Below the pieces are notes generated by a model. That model did not search any database. It was not told where the DNA came from and saw only the letters and a program-made list of their open reading frames with translations. A stretch of DNA of 25,615 nt. Source: Bacteroidales bacterium (GTDB lineage Bacteria; Bacteroidota; Bacteroidia; Bacteroidales; Paludibacteraceae). The DNA is taken from NCBI GenBank assembly GCA_900766775.1, contig CAAFXN010000032.1:1-25615 (forward strand), in the 5' to 3' direction. Within the stretch, counting starts at the first letter, position 1. Each line of letters begins with the position of its first letter. Of the stretch, positions 12,776 through 19,800 are shown in pieces. The translations under genes and the position numbers were made by a program.

Positions 12776-15457
12776 TTACAGTTCCTGTCCCAAGATGAAG
12801 TGGAACTGCGAGCCGCCGTACTGCTTCGAGCCGTTGATTTCGTCGAATCCGTAGCCCCAGTCGATACCCATCAGTCCGAACATCGGCAGGAAGATACGCA
12901 CACCCACGCCGGCACTGCGCTTCAGGTCAAACGGATTATAGTCCTTGATATCCGCATAGCAGTTTCCTGCCTCTATGAACGCCAATGCCCAGATAGTGGC
13001 GTTCTGCTCCAGCGAGATAGGATAGCGCAACTCCATGGTGAACTTGCTATATACATAACCCATGTTGCGTCCCGTCTGCGGGTCGTAGGGCGTAAGCGAC
13101 CCCGACTGGTAACCGCGCATGGAGATATAGTCGGTTGAGTAAGTGGAATAGCCCGACATACCGTCGCCGCCCATATAGAACGACTCAAACGGCGATTTCG
13201 CGTACTTGTTGTAATGTCCCAAGTAACCGAACTCCGCGCGGGTCATCAGCACCAACTTGCTGTCGCGGGTCAGCGGCGTAAACACCTTGCCCGAGAACTT
13301 CCACTTATGGTACTCCAGCAGGTTATACCGCTCCGAGGTGGTCATGTTGGCGTAGTTCTTACCGTTCATCAGCGACCATGGCGGCGTAATCTTCAGCCCG
13401 AGTGTGAACTGCGAGCCGCGGCGGGTGTAGATGGGGTTGTCTATACTCGAGCGCGAGAGTTGCAGGTTCAGCGAGAGGTTATGGCACATACCGTTGGAAA
13501 TCAGTAGGTAGGGCCAATCTTTCATCATATAGAGTTGGTAGGAGATATCGCCGTAAAAGGTGAAGTAGTCATCCGGCCAGCGCAGACGCTTACCATAACC
13601 CACGCTCACACCGAAGGTACGCATGTAGATATCCTTGTCGCTCTCCATCTCCGCCAACTGTTGGTAGTAATCAGAGTTACCGTAGGCGTAGTAGTAATTC
13701 GAATAGGAGTTCACCAGTTGGTTATATGCCTGTTGATACCGTTGTGAATAGCCCGACTGCGAAGCAAAGAACACATTGACGCTCAGCGAGTTAGGACGCT
13801 TTCCACCAAGCCACGGCTCCAAGAACGAGAGGCTCGCCGAGGTATAGTACACACCATTGGTGCGGGCGTTGATGGAGAAGGTCTGTCCTTCGCCCTGCGG
13901 CACGATGCGGTAGGCTTTCTTGTTAAACAGGTTCTGTATCGCGAAGTTGGTGAATTTCAATCCGATAGAACCTACCAAACCGCTGGCACCCCACCCTAAC
14001 GAGAACTCTATCTGGTCGCTCGACTTGGTCTCCAACTGGTAGGTGATGTCCACCGTCCCTTCCTCGGGATTAGGCTGGATATCCGGCACCAACTTCTCTT
14101 GGTCGAAGTGCCCCATCTGCGCCAACTCACGCAAGGAGCGCATGATGTCCGACTGCGAATACAACTGTCCGGGCTTGGTGTACAACTCGCGGCGAACCAC
14201 ATGCTCGTACACGCGCGTGTTACCTACTATATTGATTTCGTTGATGGTAGCGGGCTTGCCCTCGTACATACGCATCTCAAAATCAATACTATCATTCTCC
14301 ACGTTCACCTCCACGGGCTCCACGTTGAAGAACAGATAGCCTTGGTCGGTATAGAGTTTCGACACCGCGTCGTCATCGTTCTGCAGGCGGTCGTTGATGG
14401 TCTTCAGGTTATAGACATCACCTTTCTTCACGCCCAGCGTCGCGTCCAGCAACTCGTAGGGATACACCGTATTTCCCACCCAGTTCACGCTGCGAATATA
14501 ATACTTATCGCCCTCGCTGATGGTCATATACACATCCACGCGCGTCGGGTCTTCGGGGTTCGGCACCACGCTGTCTGCCACTATGTACGCATCGCGGTAG
14601 CCTATCTCGTTGTATTTCTCTATCACTGCCGCCTTGTCGTTCTCATACTCCTCGGCGACGAATTTCTTGGTGCGGAAGAGGTTGATGATGTTGTTATCAT
14701 TCGTCTTCTTCATCGCCTTGTTGATTTGGTTATGCGTCAGCGCCTCGTTGCCCGTGATGTAGATTTTCCCGACTTTGGTCTTCTCTTTCTTGTTCACGTT
14801 AATCGCCACTTTCACATACCCGGGGTGGTCTTGGTCTGCCTGCTGCAAGACAACAACCTCCGCATTGTGGTAACCTTTCTCCGCAAAATACTTCTCTATC
14901 ACGGTCTTTGCATGGTCGGAGAGGTTGGGCGTCATCTGACTGCCGTTGCGGATTCCTACCTTCACCTCCACATCCTCTTTCTCGCTCTTTTTCAGTCCGT
15001 TATATATCACCTCCGACACCCTCGGGCGTTGCTTCAACGCTATCTCCAGCCATATCTTCTGCCCCTCTATCTTCTTGGCTTTTATCTTCACATCCGAGAA
15101 GAGGCCTTGTTTCCAGAATCGTTTGATAGCCTTGGTTATCTGGTCGCCGGGCACCTCTATCTTGTCGCCTACTGCCAATCCGGAGAAGCCGATGAGTACA
15201 AAATCCTCATAACTATCCGCACCCGTAACGCTTATCCCCGCTATCTCGTAGGTCTTGCGCTGATAGGTGTATTCTATCTCCGGCAGGGGTTCGTCCTCCT
15301 CTTGGCTGACGGAAACGCCTTCCTCCGTTTGCAGGGGCTGCTCCTCGCCGTCCTCGGGCAACGCCGTTGCCACCGAGTCTGCCGACACCTGCGCCCACAG
15401 AACGACCGCCGTCAGCAAGCAAAACAACAACATGAATATATATCGACTATACGCCAT
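12776..15457 (-). CDS. bamA: Outer membrane protein assembly factor BamA
   Basis: 893 residues. A signal peptide (residues 1-22, cut near WA-Q) is followed by an acidic linker of about 40 residues (EDGEEQPLQTEEG, EEDEPLPE), five POTRA-type modules from about 70 to 480 (for example EVIYNGLKKSEKEDVEV, VGKIYITGNEALTHNQI, INEINIVGNTRVYEHVV) and a C-terminal Omp85 beta-barrel. The barrel keeps the lid-lock type motif MRGYQSGSL. BamA inserts beta-barrel proteins into the outer membrane. The last residue is leucine rather than the usual aromatic. Gene order uppS-bamA-ompH-ompH is characteristic of the phylum. Confidence 0.97.
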   Translation of the reverse strand: MAYSRYIFMLLFCLLTAVVLWAQVSADSVATALPEDGEEQPLQTEEGVSVSQEEDEPLPEIEYTYQRKTYEIAGISVTGADSYEDFVLIGFSGLAVGDKIEVPGDQITKAIKRFWKQGLFSDVKIKAKKIEGQKIWLEIALKQRPRVSEVIYNGLKKSEKEDVEVKVGIRNGSQMTPNLSDHAKTVIEKYFAEKGYHNAEVVVLQQADQDHPGYVKVAINVNKKEKTKVGKIYITGNEALTHNQINKAMKKTNDNNIINLFRTKKFVAEEYENDKAAVIEKYNEIGYRDAYIVADSVVPNPEDPTRVDVYMTISEGDKYYIRSVNWVGNTVYPYELLDATLGVKKGDVYNLKTINDRLQNDDDAVSKLYTDQGYLFFNVEPVEVNVENDSIDFEMRMYEGKPATINEINIVGNTRVYEHVVRRELYTKPGQLYSQSDIMRSLRELAQMGHFDQEKLVPDIQPNPEEGTVDITYQLETKSSDQIEFSLGWGASGLVGSIGLKFTNFAIQNLFNKKAYRIVPQGEGQTFSINARTNGVYYTSASLSFLEPWLGGKRPNSLSVNVFFASQSGYSQRYQQAYNQLVNSYSNYYYAYGNSDYYQQLAEMESDKDIYMRTFGVSVGYGKRLRWPDDYFTFYGDISYQLYMMKDWPYLLISNGMCHNLSLNLQLSRSSIDNPIYTRRGSQFTLGLKITPPWSLMNGKNYANMTTSERYNLLEYHKWKFSGKVFTPLTRDSKLVLMTRAEFGYLGHYNKYAKSPFESFYMGGDGMSGYSTYSTDYISMRGYQSGSLTPYDPQTGRNMGYVYSKFTMELRYPISLEQNATIWALAFIEAGNCYADIKDYNPFDLKRSAGVGVRIFLPMFGLMGIDWGYGFDEINGSKQYGGSQFHFILGQEL

Positions 15458-15470
15458 TTGCTATTAGCAA

Positions 15471-15498
15471 TGCCCCTCTTAATTCTTAATTCTTAATC
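15471..15498. repeat. Heptamer block overlapping the uppS stop codon
   Basis: GCCCCTCTTAATTCTTAATT and one more unit. The last codons of uppS, ATT AAG AAT TAA, lie inside this block, so the repeat provides the C-terminus and stop of the enzyme. Confidence 0.75.
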
Positions 15499-16235
15499 AA
15501 TACTTGTTCGCTCGTCTTGCCGAATCGGCGCTCGCGGTGTTGGTAATCCACTATCGCCTTGCAGAACTCCTCTTCTGTAAACTCGGGCCACAGGCAGTCG
15601 GTGAAGTACAACTCCGAGTAAGCCAACTGCCACAAGAGGAAGTTGCTTATCCTCAACTCGCCGCTCGTCCGTATCAGCAGGTCGGGGTCGGGCATACCCG
15701 CCGTGGTCATCAGCGACGACACCAGTTCTTCGTTCACGTCCTCTGCTTTCAGTTCACCCGTCTGCGCTTTGCGCACTGCCGCCTGCATGGCGTTCGTTAT
15801 CTCCCATCGTGCGGAGTAACTTAGGGCTATCACCAGTCGCAGCCCCGTGTTGCCGCTCGTCTCCTCCATACACTGCTCGAACTTGCGCTTTGCGCCCTCC
15901 GGCAATCGCTCCGTATCGCCTATGGTCAGCAGCCGCACGTTGTTCTTCATCAGCGTCGGTGTCTCTTTGGCGATGGTATCCACCAGCAACGTCATCAGCG
16001 CGTCCACCTCCTCTTTCGGACGATTCCAATTCTCCGTGGAGAAGGTATAGAGGGTCAGATACTGAATACCCAACTCCGCCGCCGTCTCTGTGATACGGTG
16101 CACGGTCTCCACACCCTGCTTGTGCCCGTACATACGTGCCAAGCCCTGCTTCTTTGCCCACCTGCCGTTGCCATCCATGATGATAGCCACGTGCCGCGGC
16201 ATACGCGCTTTGTCTATTTGCGATTGATAGTCCAT
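15486..16235 (-). CDS. uppS: Isoprenyl transferase (undecaprenyl diphosphate synthase)
   Basis: 249 residues of cis-prenyltransferase: HVAIIMDGNGRWAKK (catalytic Asp D21), GHKQGVETV, LYTFSTENWNRP and the C-terminal PDLLIRTSGELRISNFLLWQ and FTDCLWPEF. It condenses isopentenyl diphosphate units to undecaprenyl diphosphate, the lipid carrier for peptidoglycan and surface glycans, in the cytoplasm. Its place directly before bamA is conserved in Bacteroidota. The C-terminus ends within an AT-rich dispersed repeat. Confidence 0.97.
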   Translation of the reverse strand: MDYQSQIDKARMPRHVAIIMDGNGRWAKKQGLARMYGHKQGVETVHRITETAAELGIQYLTLYTFSTENWNRPKEEVDALMTLLVDTIAKETPTLMKNNVRLLTIGDTERLPEGAKRKFEQCMEETSGNTGLRLVIALSYSARWEITNAMQAAVRKAQTGELKAEDVNEELVSSLMTTAGMPDPDLLIRTSGELRISNFLLWQLAYSELYFTDCLWPEFTEEEFCKAIVDYQHRERRFGKTSEQVLIKN

Positions 16236-16261
16236 ATAGTCGTCAGTGGTTAGTGGTCAGT

Positions 16262-16322
16262 GCTGAGTACGTAGCGTCAGAGCATGAGCACTCATAATTC
16301 TTAATTCTTAATTCATAATTAA
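16262..16322. repeat. Heptamer block with GAGTGCTCATGCTCTGA junction
   Basis: On the minus strand it reads AATTATGAATT, AAGAATT units, then ATTATGAGTGCTCATGCTC TGA. The junction matches 22895-22918 in about 22 of 23 positions, which shows that more than the AT-rich heptamers is shared. It lies between the DUF6089-like gene and uppS. Confidence 0.75.
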
Positions 16323-16327
16323 CCCTC

Positions 16328-17149
16328 TCACTCACATATCCTGCAAATCTTTTCGTCTTGGTCAAACTCAAAAACTATGCCAATCGTGAGTTGTGAAGTT
16401 ACATCGTTGTTCAAAAGATTACTCCCGTTCAGGTTGTGCGAGTTGCAAAACTCGGGCATACCTTCCAGATTATCAGCAAAATACACATTATGTTGCCATG
16501 CTACTTGCAGTTGCCATCTTTCCGCCATTTTCCATTTCAGCCCCACCACGAACGGGATGTATATCTGCGTGTATCTTGATAGCGAAAAAACATATTGAGG
16601 ATTCCCGTCGTTATCTTTCACCACATACCCCTTGTCATCCCTTTTCGGATTATGGAAGAAATCGTCGCTATATGTCCGCCATGTCCAGTCCTCATTCAGA
16701 CACACGCTCGCCCCTAAGCCTATGCCGATAAACGGCGTCAACTGCTTCACACGACGGTCATACTGCTTGGGTCCGAAGCGGAAAAAGTTAAACTCTCCCA
16801 TCACATCCACGTTCACCATCCGCGTCCCCCATCGCGTGGGCAGTGACTGCACGACAGGGTAGGTCTGCATCGCTTCAGGAGTTATATATTCCTCATTCAT
16901 AGTACCTTGTATGTGGTGCGCCATCGCCTTCGTCTGTATAGCCCAGCGTTGGTCGAACTTATACCGAAACTGCAAGCCGTATGCCTCGTGAACATTCCCG
17001 AATACATAATCCATCTTATCCCCTACATAATATCCGCATCCCCCTTGCAGTCCCAACTCGCAACGATACATCCGCACTGTCTGCGCATTCACACGCACTG
17101 CACACCCTACCAACATCCACAAGATGATATTTCCTAACTTTCTTTTCAA
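16328..17149 (-). CDS. DUF6089-like outer-membrane beta-barrel protein
   Basis: 273 residues if read from the TTG at 17149, which gives a good signal peptide (M)KRKLGNIILWMLVGCAVRV-NA. The mature part is rich in alternating hydrophobic/aromatic strands: YRCELGLQGGCGYYVGD, AYGLQFRYKFDQRWAIQ, LTPFIGIGLGASV, FVVGLKWKMAERWQLQVAW and the closing QLTIGIVFEFD. This fits an eight-stranded OmpA/porin-like barrel, and its place before uppS and bamA fits the DUF6089 family of Bacteroidota. The role is unknown. A longer reading frame would start inside the promoter -7 box and is therefore unlikely. It opens the envelope cluster. Confidence 0.75.
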   Translation of the reverse strand: MKRKLGNIILWMLVGCAVRVNAQTVRMYRCELGLQGGCGYYVGDKMDYVFGNVHEAYGLQFRYKFDQRWAIQTKAMAHHIQGTMNEEYITPEAMQTYPVVQSLPTRWGTRMVNVDVMGEFNFFRFGPKQYDRRVKQLTPFIGIGLGASVCLNEDWTWRTYSDDFFHNPKRDDKGYVVKDNDGNPQYVFSLSRYTQIYIPFVVGLKWKMAERWQLQVAWQHNVYFADNLEGMPEFCNSHNLNGSNLLNNDVTSQLTIGIVFEFDQDEKICRICE

Positions 17150-17185
17150 TGCAATATCAGTATTCGATACCTTAAAATGAGCGTG

Positions 17186-17216
17186 CAAAGATACAAAAAA
17201 AATACGGAATTTCCAA
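17186..17216 (-). promoter_or_regulatory. Promoter of the envelope cluster
   Basis: Minus strand TTG (17214-17216), 20-base spacer with a T8 run, TATCTTTG (17186-17193). Predicted start near 17181, about 30 bases before the TTG start codon of the DUF6089-like gene. No other good promoter is visible before uppS or bamA, so it may serve the whole cluster. Confidence 0.85.
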
Positions 17217-17299
17217 ATATATTGCTTACAAAATAAAAAATAGTGCCATTTTTACCAAAAATTAACGCTCTACACGCTTTTTGACAAAATGACACTTGC

Positions 17300-17354
17300 C
17301 TTCTTAGCCGTCGTTTAGCGGACTGTAAGCCGACCATAAGCCGACCTTAACTTT
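17300..17354. repeat. 11-base tandem array, TAAGCCG type
   Basis: Consecutive 11-mers CTTCTTAGCCG, TCGTTTAGCGG, ACTGTAAGCCG, ACCATAAGCCG and ACCTTAACTTT share a TAGCCG/TAAGCCG core in fixed register. The array lies in the gap after radA, about 85 bases upstream of the envelope-cluster promoter. Confidence 0.7.
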
Positions 17355-17398
17355 TTTACCCAAATAGCAGATTGTTACTTGACAAGCCTCTACCGCTG

Positions 17399-18793
17399 TC
17401 ATTTTTGTATCAGCAGGCGGAAGGCGTCTGCCACTTTGCCTACGGCGACCACCTCTATGCGGAAGCGTTTGGACAAGCCCTGTTGCTGCTGCTCGGGGAT
17501 GATGATACGGCGGAAACCCAGTTTCTCCGCCTCTTGTATGCGCTGCTCTATGCGGTTCACGGGGCGAATCTCGCCTGCCAAGCCCACCTCGCCCGTCAGG
17601 CAGGTGTCGGCATCGAGCGCGATATCCATGTTCGACGACAACACTGCCGCCAGCACTGCCAAGTCTATCGCAGGATCGTTCACCCGCAAGCCGCCGGCGA
17701 TATTCAAAAACACGTCTTTTTGCAGCAACTTAAAGCCCACGCGCTTCTCCAATACGGCAAGCAGCATGTTCAGCCTTCGGCTGTCGAAGCCCGTGCAAGA
17801 GCGTTGCGGAGTGCCGTAAGCCGCCGACGACACCAACGCCTGCACCTCTATCAAGAAAGGTCGCACTCCCTCCACCGCCGCCGCGATGGCAATGCCCGAC
17901 AAGCCCTCGCGCGCCGTAGAGAGCAACATCTCGCTCGGGTTGGTAACCTCGCGCAAGCCGTCTTGCCGCATCTCATAGATACCCAACTCCGACGTACTGC
18001 CGAAGCGGTTCTTCTGGCTGCGCAACATACGATACATATAATGTTGGTCGCCTTCGAACTGTAACACCGTGTCCACGATATGCTCCAGCACTTTCGGACC
18101 CGCCAGCGAGCCCTCTTTGTTGATATGTCCGATGATGAAGAAGGGGATGTTCTGCTCTTTGGCGAACTGCAAAATCCGTGTGGCGCACTCGCGCACTTGG
18201 CTCAGGCTGCCGATACTCGCCTCCACCGCCTCGCTACCGACAGTCTGTATCGAGTCTATCACCACCACCTCGGGCTGCAACTCCTTCACGCAACCCAGTA
18301 TGCGCTCGAGGCTGGTCTCGCTCATGATATACAGGTTATCCGCGTTGCCCGCCAGCCGCTCTGCCCGCAGTTTCAGTTGCCGCTCGCTCTCCTCACCGCT
18401 GGCGTAGAAGGTCTTGCGCTCGCCCATCTGCAGCAGCACTTGCAGCGCCAGCGTCGATTTGCCTATCCCGGGCTCGCCGCCTAAGAGTACCAGCGACCCG
18501 GGCACTAATCCCCCGCCCAGCACGCGGTTCAGTTCGCCATTGTGCATGTCTATCCGCATTTCCTCGGTGGCGACTATCTCTTGCAGCCGCTGCGGCATGC
18601 TGTTGCCACGCGCGCGGATACTCTTGCCGCCACCGTTGCCGAACAAGCCGTTGCCTGCGCCGCCCGCGGTATAAGCATCTTCCACTTCCTCCTCGTATGT
18701 CCCCCACTCGCCGCACACAGGGCAACGCCCTAACATCTGCGGCGCCTTCGCCCCGCAGTTCGAACAAACGTATGTAACTTTCGGCTTCGCCAT
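17399..18793 (-). CDS. radA: DNA repair protein RadA
   Basis: 464 residues from the ATG at 18793. The N-terminal zinc finger is CSNC/CPVC (C10, C13, C24, C27), the Walker A is GGEPGIGKST at 105-114, Walker B is VVVIDSIQT near 176-184, and the RadA-specific KNRFG lies at 261-265. The C-terminal third is the Lon-like domain. RadA is a RecA-like branch-migration helicase acting in recombination and transformation. An ATG four codons earlier is possible. An 11-base array stands just upstream. Confidence 0.96.
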   Translation of the reverse strand: MAKPKVTYVCSNCGAKAPQMLGRCPVCGEWGTYEEEVEDAYTAGGAGNGLFGNGGGKSIRARGNSMPQRLQEIVATEEMRIDMHNGELNRVLGGGLVPGSLVLLGGEPGIGKSTLALQVLLQMGERKTFYASGEESERQLKLRAERLAGNADNLYIMSETSLERILGCVKELQPEVVVIDSIQTVGSEAVEASIGSLSQVRECATRILQFAKEQNIPFFIIGHINKEGSLAGPKVLEHIVDTVLQFEGDQHYMYRMLRSQKNRFGSTSELGIYEMRQDGLREVTNPSEMLLSTAREGLSGIAIAAAVEGVRPFLIEVQALVSSAAYGTPQRSCTGFDSRRLNMLLAVLEKRVGFKLLQKDVFLNIAGGLRVNDPAIDLAVLAAVLSSNMDIALDADTCLTGEVGLAGEIRPVNRIEQRIQEAEKLGFRRIIIPEQQQQGLSKRFRIEVVAVGKVADAFRLLIQK

Positions 18794-18855
18794 AGTAAAA
18801 TTCATTCTCCGTTAATCTCCGTTAATAATCCATTAATTTTTCTCCGTATAAAGAC

Positions 18856-18920
18856 CATTAAAAGGTCATTAAAGGCTCATTAATGATTCATTACACGGTC
18901 ATTAACGGAGCATTCAAGAC
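18856..18920. repeat. 11-base tandem array, CATTAA type
   Basis: CATTAAAAGGT, CATTAAAGGCT, CATTAATGATT, CATTACACGGT, CATTAACGGAG and CATTCAAGAC start exactly every 11 bases from 18856. Only the CATTA core is conserved. The array runs through the RNase Z stop codon (18891), so the last residues of that enzyme are encoded by it, and it ends about 60 bases before radA. Confidence 0.85.
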
Positions 18921-19697
18921 ATAGGTTTTTCGCTCTTCGGCTAAGATAGTGTTCTCGAAGATGGGTTTTGCCTCTTCGAGGAAGAGCGTTTGGTCAAGGA
19001 CACGGGCGGAGAAATGCCCGATTATCAGTTGCTTGACCTGCGCCTTCTGCGCTATCGTCGCTGCCTCGGCTGCCGTAGAGTGCATCACCACCTTGCAGCG
19101 GTCTGCCTGCTCTTGCAGGAATGTCGCCTCGTGATAAAGCGTCTCCACGCCCTCGATAATCGGCACTATCTTCTCGCTGTACATCGTGTCGGAGCAGTAG
19201 ACATAGCGTTTCACGGGCTCGCTGTCGCGATGGTGCTCGGTGAAGAGAAAGCCGCAGCAGGGCACAGAATGCTTGAGCGGAATCGTCTCCACCGTAACCG
19301 TCCTGTCTTCAAATATCACCTCATGCTTGCGCGGGTTGATGGCATGGAAAACCACCTCGTAGGGCAGGTCGCTGCAGTAGTAGTCTAACCACGGGCGGAG
19401 CAGACCTTCCAAGTCGGCATGCGCATAGATATGCATGGGCTGTGTTCGGCGGAGCATGCCCAAGGTGGAGAGCAAGCCTATCAAGCCGAAGCAATGGTCG
19501 CCGTGCAGGTGCGAGATGAAGATGTTGTACAGCCGAGCCGTCCGTGTCCCGAGCCGTTGCATGGTAATCTGCACACCCTCGCCGCAGTCAATCATAAACG
19601 ACTTGTCGCACAAATCCAGTATCTGCCCCGATGGCGAGTTGGTCATCGTCGGTTTGGCGCTCCCGCAGCCTAATATGGTCAGTTTACAGTCGGACAT
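18891..19697 (-). CDS. rnz: Ribonuclease Z
   Basis: 268 residues from the ATG at 19697. It has the metallo-beta-lactamase fold of tRNase Z: LTILGCGSAKPT start, DCGEGVQ, the zinc motif HLHGDH at 63-68, the later ligand regions around LKHSVPCCG and SDTMYSEK, and GHFSAR near the end. It cuts the 3' trailer of tRNA precursors that lack an encoded CCA, such as the tRNA-Arg in this window. It is shorter than many homologues. An extension of 17 residues is open upstream but is translated repeat (SNSKLSNCQIVN), so I reject it. The C-terminus is written by an 11-base array. Confidence 0.95.
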   Translation of the reverse strand: MSDCKLTILGCGSAKPTMTNSPSGQILDLCDKSFMIDCGEGVQITMQRLGTRTARLYNIFISHLHGDHCFGLIGLLSTLGMLRRTQPMHIYAHADLEGLLRPWLDYYCSDLPYEVVFHAINPRKHEVIFEDRTVTVETIPLKHSVPCCGFLFTEHHRDSEPVKRYVYCSDTMYSEKIVPIIEGVETLYHEATFLQEQADRCKVVMHSTAAEAATIAQKAQVKQLIIGHFSARVLDQTLFLEEAKPIFENTILAEERKTYVLNAPLMTV

Positions 19698-19703
19698 GGA
19701 GGA

Positions 19704-19800
19704 TTGACAATTTACTATTTGACAATTTGACAATTTACTATTTGACAATTATACATCGCACGGACAATTGTAAAATTGTCAATTGTGAAATTGTGAAATT
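19704..19800. repeat. TTGACAATTTACTA repeat between the DUF4954 gene and rnz
   Basis: Alternating TTGACAATT and TACTATTTGACAATT words, then AATTGTGAAATTGTG words. On the minus strand, 35 bases (AATTGTCAAATAGTAAATTG and onward) match a stretch inside murI (24918-24952) with one mismatch. The far end encodes the last residues and stop of the DUF4954 protein. Confidence 0.85.

Noticed and set aside
14099..15496. 465-codon frame opposite bamA
   Set aside because: It is a long open antisense frame caused by the codon use of bamA; no promoter and no recognisable domain.
19698..19748. Longer N-terminus of RNase Z starting with TTG
   Set aside because: The extra residues are translated intergenic repeat, and the family begins at the SDCKLTILGCG strand.
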